Source: Collybiopsis luxurians FD-317 M1
Lineage: Eukaryota; Basidiomycota; Agaricomycetes; Agaricales; Omphalotaceae
NCBI GenBank assembly: GCA_000827265.1
Contig: KN834847.1
Location: 126,949 to 190,948 of the forward strand
Direction: 5' to 3'
DNA: 64,000 nucleotides
Position 1 is the first letter of the stretch. Each line of letters begins with the position of its first letter. The notes under the pieces were generated by a model. It made no database searches. It was not told the DNA's origin and was given only the letters and a program-made list of their open reading frames with translations. The translations under genes were made by a program, and so were the position numbers. This document shows, piece by piece, positions 1 through 10,900 of this stretch.

Positions 1-1962
1 CAGGTTTTGCAGCATAATCCATCCTAGGCCAGCCACAAAGTGGTTGGTGGATAATCTGACCTGGGTTTCAGAGGCAGAGAAGCACCATATCCATATTTAC
101 AGTGATGTATGGGTTACTGAAGAGGGCACTCTAGAGCCTATGGTGAAATTGGACGGGCCTCGAAACACTGATGTTGTTACCTTTGCAGATAAGTTAGTAC
201 AGCATTGTGGATTCAAGGTCCTGTTAGAGTTTCAGGAATTCCAGAGTGATAAGTATATGGATAGAGAAGACAACGGGGGTAAGAATGATAATAGAAATGT
301 AACGGCCAATGGGGGACCCAATAGGGCTGGGATTGGAAATGAAAATAAAGATGAGGGTCAGAGTGGGGGTGGAAGTAGAGGTGGAGGTACAAGTGGGAGT
401 GGGGATAAGGATGGGGGTAAGATTAGGAGCAGGGATGAGGGTGAGGGTAAGAGGAGTAGTGGAGTTGGGGGTGGAGGTGGAGGTGGGAGTGGTGAAGTGA
501 ATGAGGGAGGTGAGAGTGGGAGAGGGAATGAGGGAGGTGGGAGTAGGGGAGGGAATGAAAGAGGCAGGGGTGGCAATGAGGGTGGGGGTGGGGGTGGCAA
601 TGAGGGTGGGGGCAGGGGTGGCAATGAGGGTGGGGGCGGGGGTGGCAATGGGGAAGGGGGAAGTGACAGTAGTGATCTGTGAGCTGCATTTTCTTTGAAA
701 AATTATATGTAATTATTGCTGTCTTGACTATTTTTAACAGGCCATATGTGCAAACTGGGATAGAATGGTACTTCCATTCAACTTTGCCAAATTTGCCTGA
801 TATTTGGGCGTTCTATACAAGAATACGAGTCATGGTAACTATATCATTGTCTTGTTGCTTTGCATAAATAAAATTTTTTTTACTTTAGTTTCAAAAACAA
901 GTGACAGAAGCTGAATTAGGGCATTTTCCGCAAGACCATAAAGGAATATGTACAATTAAAATGAAAGAAGATGGAAGATATTGGCACCTACAAACAGGAA
1001 TGGTATATGCTTGGGTTAATGAAAATGCAAATTCGCTTGATGCGTAAGTGATACATTGATGTTGTACAAGAAACACACTCAGTTGTTTTGCAGTCAAAGC
1101 TCACATGCTCATATCAAGGCTGCCAGACAATTTCAGGATGGATATAATTATAGTATAACAGGAGCAGTTGCTAGTACAGGACCAAGTGGATCAGTCACCG
1201 GAGGGAAAAATCATAATACAACCACTCAGATGTTTCGGCCTTTTTACACTGTGTCGGCAGCTGCCAAAAATGAACATGGGACCCGGGGTCAAGCTTTTCA
1301 GGTTAAACGAGCAGATAAAAGTGGAATATTGACAGGAGACCCTGAGCTCGCACTTGAAATAACTATTGACTCTGCCAAGGTGAATTGTTTCTTCGAATTT
1401 AGAATAGTCAAAAATGATGCATTTTTATAGGATCAAGCTGTCAGTATGAATATTGAAACTTATTGGAGATTAGCTCCAGTGAGAAAGAGATCGGATTATA
1501 ACCATAAAGATCCATTCAGGTCGCTTGAGGCCCTTTTCATTTGTCATGAGGTATGTTACACAGATACTATCATGATTTTTTTTGCCCAAGTTTGCCCTCA
1601 ACTGACTTGCAAACTGCCTTTCCAAGCTGGCTATACCCAATATATTCAGATTCTCCTCTTACAGTTATGACAAACTCGCCTTTCAAGGGCATGCAGATGG
1701 TAGTTATTTCATCCCTAGAGGCGTCGTGCCAGACTCCAGGGCTGTCCAAAGAGATCAGATTACCGGGCATCGGATTCTTGCAGGTGCAAAAACTCGCTCT
1801 CTGCCAGGTTGGCATGCTCGTTTCCTGGGCTTGGGCAAGAGAGAACTACTCTCTCTGGACATGGTTCTGTTTCGACATGAAAATGGAAGGACAACAAGGG
1901 AGGAAACTCGACTTGAATGGCAAAACATACCCAATTCTAATCTTCTCCTGCGTCGGCAGTGA
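1..1962 (+). CDS. Hypothetical protein with glycine-rich linker, 5' partial
   Basis: The reading frame is open from the window edge. Six exons fit in phase with GT-AG introns: <1-678, 741-834, 889-1043, 1094-1379, 1431-1550 and about 1627-1962, ending in TGA. The last acceptor (an AAG at 1624-1626) is the least certain but is the only one that keeps phase with the clearly coding final exon. The first part is a non-repetitive, probably folded segment. Residues encoded by about 270-670 are almost entirely Gly, Glu, Asn, Arg and Ser in repeats such as GGNEGG, a disordered linker; reverse-strand open frames across it are composition artefacts. A second folded part follows, with motifs such as SITGAVASTGPSG and RPFYTVSAAAKNEHG, then a basic C-terminus ending LLLRRQ. 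I do not recognise the family. No damage is visible, so this is probably a live gene. Confidence 0.7.
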
Positions 1963-2078
1963 CCGCCCCCATTCCAAAATATTTCGGATTTGCAAACCGC
2001 ATGTTCCTAAGATATTCAGATTTCCTCTGACACGTATTTGAAATCATTTACTTGGCATGTAGCAAAGTTGTAAAATGT

Positions 2079-3074
2079 TACTATCAATGTCCCAGAGTTG
2101 CAATCGGACCCAGAGTTGCAATCTGGCAAATATATCCTTTCGTTTGAGCGCAGTTTTTATGCGTTATTCTTCAAAGTTTTAATCTGAGCTCTCATATATG
2201 TATGCAAGAGTTCTATCAACTTTTTAACAAAGTTAACAAAAAATGAAATATTCAGGATTTTTGACAATATCGAAAACAGTGCTGACTTCGAGTTGCGACT
2301 CTACTTCTTGATTTTTAGAGAAGCAAGGAATTTTTTTATGACCACCAAAATTTCCCACATCCATCTATATCTATATATCAATAGAATATCACCTTTTATT
2401 GGGGACAAACTGAGTTGTGAGTTGTTCGAGAAAGCAATTTTGAAGGAGGTGCAAACGAGCGTGACCAATTTCAAACTCCGCTGGACAGATGTTTGATGCC
2501 GATGTGCAACCAATTGGCTCTTCGCTTCCGCGTTCACCATCATTCTTCGCAGCTGGTCCTTTCGGGGTGCTGCTGTTTCGCGCTGAGCCGTAACACTCTT
2601 TTACTTAATTTATTCTACCTAGATTCATACATGCACTTACGTAGAACTGACTTCGCTGTTGCTCGCTCCGTAGAACCAAATTTGCTGTTGCTCGCTTTCA
2701 AATTGCTATTTCGATACCATGAAATGTATGTAATTGTCCTGTAGATCATTGAAATTACAAGCCTGTGTTGTAAAATAAGCACAGAGTCACTATTCTCGCT
2801 TTGTCGCAAAAAGTTGCACCTCTCGGTAAGGTGAGATGCCGACGCTGCCGGGCACCTGTCACAATCTGTCACGATTGCAACTCCTGCCATTTTCTAAGCT
2901 CAAACCGGCTTCCTATTGGCTATACTTTGAGAGCCTCTAAAATCCCCAACCTTGGTTATATCAAAGTTTAAGGTATTTATTTATTAATTCCAAAATTCTG
3001 TGGCCAAATGTGAAGAATTGACAAATTTTCTGTATACCGACATTTTCGGTTGCAACTCTGGGACATTGATAGTA
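2079..3074. repeat. Pair of 25-bp perfect inverted repeats, candidate DNA transposon
   Basis: The 25-mer at 2079-2103 (TACTATCAATGTCCC followed by AGAGTTGCAA) recurs as its exact reverse complement at 3050-3074. The inner flanks stay partly similar, and a second AGAGTTGCAATC copy follows at 2104-2117. The ~1 kb between carries no convincing gene. I could not find a target-site duplication outside the repeats, so this may be a decayed non-autonomous element or its ends may lie slightly elsewhere. Confidence 0.45.
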
Positions 3075-3121
3075 CAACAAATGAATTTAGAAACAGCTGA
3101 AAGATCCGACTCCGTTGTCAT

Positions 3122-3884
3122 AAAACCCCGGAAAACCCCCTCCGAACTTAGTTCCGCGATTTTTCAAAGTCGGGGTTTTTTCCGGGACACCTTTCGGCCC
3201 AAATCTTCCGGGACACGGCCTCAGACCTCCGCAAAGTGCCAAATTTTACGGGACGATGGTACAAAGGTCCAAAGTTACGTGCAAAATTTCGAATTTTCAC
3301 CTATTTTTGCAAAATTTTCGCCTCAGATTTTAGCGGTTGTCGATGCCGGCGCCATTTTCTATGCTCAATCATGGACTAGTAGTGCTATACTGGCACTCAA
3401 AACTGATTGACCCCCCTCCAAATTGAGTAGCATATTCACACGGGGCTCAGATCCTTAACCTCGGGGGAAACTTAATATTGTAGTAGTAGAAAGTATATGA
3501 AAGGTCTCTATGACAGAAAAAAGTAAGCAGGAGGCTGAGTTTGCTGCTTGAGAACTGCTGGCTCAGCAAACATCGAGGAAGAGAAGGGTTTGAGCCCCCG
3601 TGGGAAACCACCTACCCAATTTGGGGGGTCAATTAGTTTTGAGCGCCAGTGTACCTTGGTATCTGAGCTTTCCTTCGGCGGGGCCCAGACCCTCCAAAAC
3701 CTTGAAAATCTCCGGAACAGGATCAAACCCCCTCTAAAACTCCCTAATTTTTCGGGCTAAAGGGGGTCAAACGTCGGTGCTAAAAGTGCCAAAATTTCCG
3801 GGACATGGACCTATCCTGGGTCCCAAAATCTCAAAAATTTTCCGGGACACGGAACTAAGTTCGTAGGGGGTTTTCCGGGGTCCT
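3122..3884. mobile_element. hAT-like non-autonomous element with 8-bp target duplication
   Basis: The ends are inverted repeats of about 35 bp. The left end reads AAAACCCCGGAAAACCCCCT and the right end, read inward, AGGACCCCGGAAAACCCCCT; both continue with (C/A)CGAACTTAGTTCCG. The element is flanked by a perfect direct repeat GTTGTCAT at 3114-3121 and 3885-3892. An 8-bp duplication is the signature of the hAT superfamily. TCCGGGACA motifs occur several times near both ends in opposite orientation, resembling subterminal transposase-binding repeats. No transposase is encoded, so it must be mobilised in trans. A second element is nested inside at 3388-3651. The same AGGACCCCGGA terminus is found on the element at 14004-14908. 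Confidence 0.85.
3388..3651. mobile_element. 264-bp MITE with TA duplication, nested in the hAT-like element
   Basis: The termini read TACTGGCACTCAAAACTGAT on the left and CACTGGCGCTCAAAACTAAT on the right (read inward); both continue into a TTGACCCCCC tract and AAATTG. Each end is bordered by TA (3386-3387 and 3652-3653), the duplication expected of Tc1/mariner-type elements. Looser inverted similarity extends further in (GGGCTCAGATCC against GGGTTTGAGCCCC). It is too short to encode a transposase. Confidence 0.75.
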
Positions 3885-4038
3885 GTTGTCATACAGTTCC
3901 CAGAGTTCGTGCACACAAAACATCGCTTAATAGCAACGCACATCACTTGTGCCTTGACACGAGACAGTTTCCCCTGGGCAGACTCGAAGTCGGATCTCCT
4001 TCGGTTCCTTTCTCAATCTCTTACCACTTGCGTCTCCG

Positions 4039-6353
4039 ATGGCTGCCATGATAATCCCAGCTTTCATGATGTTAACTTTACTCTGGCTTATTTTGAAGCT
4101 GCGCAACATTGGAAAACGACATCCCTCCCTACCTCCTGATCCTCCAACCGTACCGCTACTTGGGAATTTAAACAAATTTCCTACAGAATTTGCCCATGTC
4201 AAGTGAGATTCTTTGGCAGCTTCGAGTAACAAGTAACTATTTGATTTGTTGTATCCAAATTTACAGAATGGACAAGACAGTACGGCAATATCTATTCTCT
4301 TAAGATTGGACCTAGGACTGTCATCGTGCTTACAAGTATGCAAGCCGTGAAGGAGCTACTGGAAAAGCGAAGTGCCAGCACTGTCGATCGTCTTTCCAAC
4401 TTCATGGCGGACAACATTACCGGTGGACTGAATGTAGCATTTGCAAAATACGGTGGGTACACGGGCAGATGCATACTGAGAGCCTCAAATTGGTGACAGT
4501 CAATTTGTGGGCACTGCAGGGGAAGAATGGCGAGTTTTGCGAAAAGCTACTCATGCTATTCTCACACCGAAGGCGGCTGCTACTCATGTACCTATCCAGG
4601 CCAGTGTCCTAAATTCTCACGCCACCAGATTTTTAGTCTGAATATTTAAAAATTAGAGGGCAGAATCTATCCAAATGATGTACGATTTCCGCAAGACTCC
4701 AGATGTACATACTATTATATATTCAATCACAATTTAGGCATTGACTCGATCGCGATCGTTAAATTGTCAGCACTTCTACGCGCATCTCCGCCGCTACTCC
4801 AACTCAGCTATCATGTCCGTCTTGTACGGAAAGCGTTGCCCACGATATGAAACTCGTGAAGCGACATTATTTTTCGAGGTGCAGCATCTCTGAGAGCTGG
4901 CACTCGAACCTGGAGCTCATCCACCCGTTGACACTCTTCCATTCTTGCGGTATATTCCTCGCAGATGGGCACCTTGGAAGGATATGTGCGAGAAGACAAG
5001 GAATTTGCAGCGGGATTTGTACTTTGGACTGCTGGACGAATGCGAAGGGAGGATGAAGGAGGGAGAGGAAAATGGATGTTACATGGAAGAAATCATCAAG
5101 CATCGAGAAGAGCTAGGTTTGGATAGGGAGTTAGCTGCGTAAGCGCGATTTGGCCTCAAAAAGGTTGATTGGTATTGATCAATGAGCGGCCTTGAAGATA
5201 TCTTGGAGGCGCTATGATCGAAGGCGGATCAGATAGCACCTCATCGCTCCTTCAGTCATTGTGCCTACTTCTAGTTGCATTTCCTGGTGTTCAGTGCAAA
5301 GCGCAAGAGATGGACCGTGTCGTCGGAGATCAAAGGATTCCCACCATCGATGATGCTGCAAGACTGCCATATATTCAGGCTTTGGTGAAGGAGGTGAGTG
5401 TATGCGCAATTCTTGTTGCAATTGAAATTAAATATGACCGCAGACACATCGAATGAGACCTGTAGTACCGCTGGGGGTTCCTCATCTAAATCGAGAGGCG
5501 GAACAGGTGCATTTTGGATCTTAATTGAGCAAAACTATGGTCCTGACAAAAATCGAAGTACGGTGGATTTCTAATTCCAAAAGGTTCTACTATTTTCGTG
5601 AATCTGTGTGAGCTCTTCTTTCTCTTCCTCTTTATCATATTTGAAATTAACTGTAATTAAGGGGGAATGTTTCATGATCCAGGAAAGTTAGGATTATTTA
5701 CTTCTGGGGAAAATACTAAATGTCAGATGAATAGATATATTTGAAAATCCAGAAGTCTTCAACCCCGACCGATACATCAACAACGAATTTGGGACCAAGG
5801 CAGGAGTGGACACCAGTAATTTCCGCACAGGCATACCATTTGGATGCGGAAGGGTCAGTTCCAGAACACTCTGCTTCTTGGAAAACACTTAATATCTGTC
5901 TATCTCAGCGTATTTGCCCTGGAATCCACCTTACCACCAATTCGCTGGTATGAACCTTTGTTTTATCCGAGTCCATGATCGCGCATAGTAATGAAGACCT
6001 GTATGTTCTTAGATTATTGCCGCAATGAATCTTGTCTGGGCCTTCAAATTTGAGCGTGCAGTGGACTCAAGATCAGGACAAGCCATCCTAGTCAGTATCT
6101 CGGAATATCAAAAGGTGAAGCGTCTTTACATTCTATTTAACTTGGGTGTATGCTCAATATCAATGTCAATTCCGCGCAGGGTATGCTGAATTCTCCAAAA
6201 CCATTTAAATACAAAATCACTTGCCGTAGCTCTAAACGAGAAGAACTCATTGAGAGAGAATTCCATAATGCTATTCATGTCTTTGAAAAGTTTGAGGGCA
6301 ATCTAAGTGATGATGATAAAGCATGGCTGAAGGTCATTCGCAGTTCGTTGTAA
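4039..6353 (+). pseudogene. Cytochrome P450 monooxygenase, damaged by one nonsense codon and a splice-site change
   Basis: A haem-thiolate monooxygenase of the fungal multi-intron type. ATG 4039 begins a membrane anchor followed by the proline hinge PPDPPTVPLLGN. Later exons give the I-helix motif GGSDSTSS (about 5223-5250), the ExxR motif in KETHRMRP (split by the intron 5394-5443), FNPDRY and the haem-binding FGCGRRICPG (split by the intron 5854-5908, cysteine at about 5915). About a dozen introns of 51-76 bp fit in phase, e.g. 4453-4519, 4604-4663, 4705-4770, 5139-5197, 6115-6179. Two lesions stand out. A TGA at 4891-4893 sits where the family has tryptophan, just before ELALEPGAHPP. The first intron lacks an in-phase AG acceptor: the position expected before FTEWTRQYG reads CAA. 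The junction near 5685-5735 also does not resolve cleanly. Substrate unknown. Sequencing error could mimic each lesion singly. Confidence 0.9.
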
Positions 6354-7003
6354 TTACTGTAAGTCTGTAAACCATGGATTGTCAATCAAATCACGCCTCG
6401 AACCACAGACCCGGATATCCGACCACAGATATGATGCCACTGGCGACGAGTTAGGGCCAATCAGGACCCAACTCTGAAAATTCAAGACTCAAGTAGCCGA
6501 GCAAGCTTATTACTTGATGGTGTATTTTACACAATGTAAGCCTTCCGGATCCTGTGGCGGGATAGCCCGCTCGAAGACGCCGCAAGTTTATAACAGTTTG
6601 ACAGATACTAGCCAATCATTGTCACTCGGCAAGGCAGCTAAGGTATCCCATCTTTCGGTTTGTGTTCTCCTATCATCCTCAACCAGCACTCTTCTGTCAC
6701 GCATGAAGAGATTAATATTTACACCGTCGGCTCTGGACAAGCTACAACTCTTTTCATGTTCTTGACCGTACGATTGACGAAAAGGATCGACATCGCTAAT
6801 GCAGGACACTTTAAGACATTTTGATTTTTTCACTCCTCCCAGTTCGGACTCAGTCGAGGGCCGCTGTCTCGACGCAATATGTTAAGGCACTTGGAAATAA
6901 CCCTCAGTGATGATGTGCATGTAGGTTGGTAGACATGAGTTGTTTTCGGTGGATCAGAGGATATACCCTAAATGCAAAAATAGAACCCTCGATGCGAATC
7001 CAA
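6354..7003. other. Intergenic, nothing recognised
   Basis: Short open frames on both strands lack splice structure or recognisable motifs. A short imperfect direct repeat (CCACAGA followed by a CCGGATATCCGA-like stretch) lies near 6405-6430. No promoter element could be assigned with confidence. Confidence 0.5.
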
Positions 7004-7104
7004 TGACAAGAGTGGGATTTGAACCCACGCGGACATTCGCCCATGAGAAAGGAAGCGCTTGAAAGCACTTGAGTCACACGCCTTAACCGCTCGGCCATCT
7101 TGCC
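7004..7104 (-). tRNA. tRNA-Leu (anticodon CAA) with short intron
   Basis: On the minus strand the acceptor stem GGCAAGA pairs with TCTTGTC (one G-T pair) and is followed by A73, the leucine discriminator base. The D-arm is GCCGAGCGGTTAAGGC, the T-arm GTGGGTTCAAATCCCAC, and the long variable arm GGGCGAATGTCC marks a class II tRNA. The anticodon loop reads CT-CAA-G. About 18 extra bases after position 37 form the canonical nuclear tRNA intron, leaving about 83 nt mature, normal for tRNA-Leu. The anticodon stem has one T-T mismatch in my folding. tRNA-Ser was considered but serine tRNAs carry G73. Confidence 0.88.
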
Positions 7105-7941
7105 ATCACAATGACTGCCGTAGGATGTATCGAGAACAGCATTCTTGGCTCAAACGCGTCTTTCAAGTTGATTGCGAAGATTTCCAATCTAATTTTCTAC
7201 TGGTGTGAAAATTTGCCGGAGATTTCTTTATGCTACACTGGTGAAAAGAGGGTAAAGACCTCGCAGAGGAAGGTATCTGAGTCTGTACATATGGCATATA
7301 CGAAAGAAGAGAGCGTGCAGGACCTTCAGTGAAATCATCAATTGAGAAGAGCGATGTCACCTAGATAGCATGTCACCTACTTATCGTTCAATTCTGCTCC
7401 AGCAAGGGAAATTGCAAAATCATCGTCAGCATATGCAATAGGCTTGTGTCTTTGCTTCACGACGGGCATTCAGGCTGCCAGAGTTCAACGACTATACACG
7501 CGCCTAAAAATATGTCTGATACCGCTCTTTAGACCCGACGCAGTTCCTCCGGCTCATCGTTTAGTTTGCTAAAGATGTTTAAGCTGACTTGATAATAGTA
7601 CTTTCAAGTCTAAGTACTTGGAATGGAAATCGAGGACGGAGGTTCGAACATCTTGGGAATGAGCAACCTGCAACTCTGGTCTAAAATGAAGCTCAGCATC
7701 CCGCACTCAGCTCTTAGTTACACAGTCTGCTCTCTAACACCTGTCTTTCGTCTCACTTTGACGTTTAGAGTCGCGTTCAAGTATTCAGACTCGATTACAC
7801 GTGATCGTAACTCTTTTACCACGGCTAAGCGCCCGCCCTAGGTTTTTGGTTTCAAGTTCTCGACCACCACTTCGCTCCCGGTTGTTGCAGGCGACGTCCA
7901 ACTTTTCTTGATATTTCTTGGTCTTAACGACTTCTGGAGAC
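7105..7941. other. Intergenic, includes upstream region of the coiled-coil gene
   Basis: No convincing coding sequence. The stretch just before the ATG at 7942 is pyrimidine-rich (TCTTGATATTTCTTGGTCTT), as often seen at fungal transcription starts. No TATA box is evident. Confidence 0.5.
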
Positions 7942-10900
7942 ATGGCTGATGATCGCGAACCTCATAACTTCAAAAGTACGGCCAACTCCACGAAAAACGT
8001 CTTTCCTTTCTCCAATCAGCATTCACGAAACTCGCAGTCAGGACAGACATCCAACTTCTCTCTGTTTCAAGCTATAGCTCAACGTTCCAAGAATAATGTA
8101 CGAGAATCTCATCCTAATCAACCCCATCAACGCATATTTCCGCCTGTAAATTATTCGACTCCTCAAAGTCCAAGAGCCAGGATGGAGATGACTCCCTGTA
8201 AGTTATTCCAAAACTTGCGCAGGAGCGTATGAACTAAGTCTTCTAATCAAGCTGAGGAATCTCATGATTACCCATCCGACGAGGCTCATGCTATCCAACC
8301 TAGCATACATTCGCAAACCGGAAGTCAGATTCACGTCATGGAAAGTCATCAACTTCGTTTCATGCCTATGCCCAAGACAGTCGAACGTGGGCCGCCCTCC
8401 CGTGCGCCGTCAGAGGCTCCGAGTATGGGCTCTGTCGTAGACGCTGACTCGGAAGACCTTGATTTTTCGGAGATGATGAACAGGAAGATAAAGGAAGGCA
8501 AGCTTGTCAAATCCCAGTTGGCAGAAGAGGTAAGTGTCTTTCAATGCCTGTATATGCGCTCTTTTCGATCTCTTTTTAGCGAGTCGTCAATGCAAATCTT
8601 CGATCCGAACTCTCTGTCATCAAAGCCTCGTATGAAGATCAAAAACAGTCTATCGCAGAGCTTGAGGCCGCAGCAGAAGCGAGTCGCGAACATATCGATT
8701 CTAAAGACGCACAACTTCGTCAGCTTCAGGCATCGCTCGATGAAGCTCAGTCAGCGAAGGACTCTCAACTTACCCTCATCAGCCGCAAAGACCAAGAGAT
8801 TCTTGCAGGGCAAGAGAAAGTCGGCACTTTGGAGGTAAAGCTCAAAGAGGCGGAGGATCGGGTCGCTAGAGTGAAAGAGAAGACTAAAGAAAGTTTTGAG
8901 CTTATGACCAAGAAGTCCGTGTTTCCATTTTTCTAGACACATCCTGATCGTACTGAGCTTTATTACAGTTTCGATTCGCTCAAGAAATCTGTCGAATATC
9001 TGAAAACTCGTTACGAAATGGCTAATGAGACGGTTCCCAAGATGTACGATGAACTCGAATCTTTGCGGAAGATATCGCAGAACGGTTTCAAGGGTGTGCA
9101 CCATTCTCTTCCTCGTCTGAGGTCAGCTTAACCTTTTTCCAGAGCTTGAACCATATATGGACAGCTCCGGTCGCCATCTGATCAAGGCCACGGAGACTCG
9201 CAACCTTATCGAAGAACTGCAGACGGATCGTCATAATGGTAGCCTTTTGGCTTCGTGGATAAAGGTTGGAGCTCTGATAGTTTTTACCTAGCCCAACAGG
9301 TCATCCAATTTCTCCGAGACAAGCTTCACAATCAGAGCACGGAGCTCGCGGAAGCTAACGAAAAGGTGGCCGAAGCGGAACTTCACAGGAAGGAGGAAGG
9401 CGATAGATTGTCCCATAGCGTCATTTTATTGGGGGCCGCAGGTGCGGGGATATTCTATTATTGATATCTACTCCTCTTTGCTGATTCCGGTTCAGGTCAA
9501 CAGATTGAAGTCGTCGCGTCAAAGCTTGCAAAGCGTGAGCGAGAAGATGCCGAGGTTTTGACTGAAGGATTGAGGTTGGAGAGTCAGCTTGCGGAAGCGA
9601 ATGAAAGGTTCGCTTCATGCTGATATGCAAGTCAAAATTCTTTCTGAGGAGTCGATGCAGAATCGGCAGCCTGTCCGAGAAGCTAGGGCAGAAAGAAGCC
9701 GAAGTGGAACGCCTGAAAGAGGAGTACGTGTCTCTGTTTCTGCTCGGGTCTATATTCAAGTTCATGTTTGGAGTAGAAAGCAGTCGTTGGCAACTGAATT
9801 GCAGGTGAAAACGGGATTACTGGAAGTCACGTCGAATCGTCTTAAAGAGTGTGTATCCCATTGCTATACATGGTGTAATTCTAACGAGCCTCTCAGGTTA
9901 ACCGAGGAGAGTGTAGCTCATCAGCGCAATGCACAAACTAAGGAGGGCGAAGTGTCGGTCCTTAACGAGAAGCTCAGGGCGTCCGAGGAAAGCAAGGGTA
10001 TTCTCCAAGCGGCGTAAGTTTTACATCTACTAACATCCATGGGGCGATGTTATCATGTGACCGCGTCTTTCTAGGGCCCGTAAAGATGCAGCCAAGATAT
10101 CTGAACTCGAGGATACGGTCCGACTCACCAAAGCTAGCGAAGCGAGTGCCAACGGTAGAGCCGCAGAAGCGTTGGACAAAGTCAAGGCCCTCGAGGCGGA
10201 GAAGATGAAGCTGAAGCGCGATTGCGATGCAGTCGATGAAGAGTAAGTGTAGAGTAAAAAGCGCTGATCCTTGCTGATATCTCTCTCATTAGATTACGCC
10301 AGATGACTGGTCGTCTCTCCGTGAGCCAAATGTCTCTTTGTGCAGGGTCATTCCTAACTTTCCCGTAGGTTTTGCAAGAACGCTTCGATTCCCAGTCGAT
10401 GACCCTCAAGCTCGCGAAAGAACATAGCGGTGATCTTCAGGTAATCATCTCCCTCCAAAGTTCGTTCAAAATCTAATTTGGCCACACAGGAACGATTGCT
10501 CCTCAGCGAAAAGGCTCACGCGGTACGCTTTTTGGGACACTTCCTCGCGAATAGAATCTCAATCTATAACTTTAGACGAAACTCGAATCGACCCATGGAC
10601 AATACAAGGCGGAATTGGCTGTTCTCGAAGAACAGAAGAACAGTCTTCAGAATGCAACCGCTAGACTACGAGATGACATCAGCAAGTTGGATTCTACGGT
10701 CGAGAAGTTGCGAGAGGAAAGGGCGGCTCTCCAGGGTTCTCTCGAGCGTTACCGCCACGAGAACACCCGACTCGAATCCAACGCCGATATTCATACTTCT
10801 GAAATTTCGACCCTCCGAGAGCGCGTCGCTGTCCTTCAAGACCAGACGTTCGACATAGCTCGACTCAAAGACGAGTCTGCGTCCCTTCAGCTCACGATTT

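Noticed and set aside
270..690. Long open frames on both strands across the first kilobase (poly-Pro, His/Pro and Val/Gly-rich translations)
   Set aside because: They are shadows of the GGN/GGE-rich repeat in the real plus-strand gene; only one frame continues through in-phase splice sites.
3548..3760. Short gene inside the hAT-like element
   Set aside because: The frame runs across the nested MITE border and its inverted repeats, so it is not a conserved coding unit.
7004..7104. tRNA-Ser
   Set aside because: The long variable arm is shared with tRNA-Leu, but the discriminator is A and the loop reads CT-CAA-G, both leucine features.
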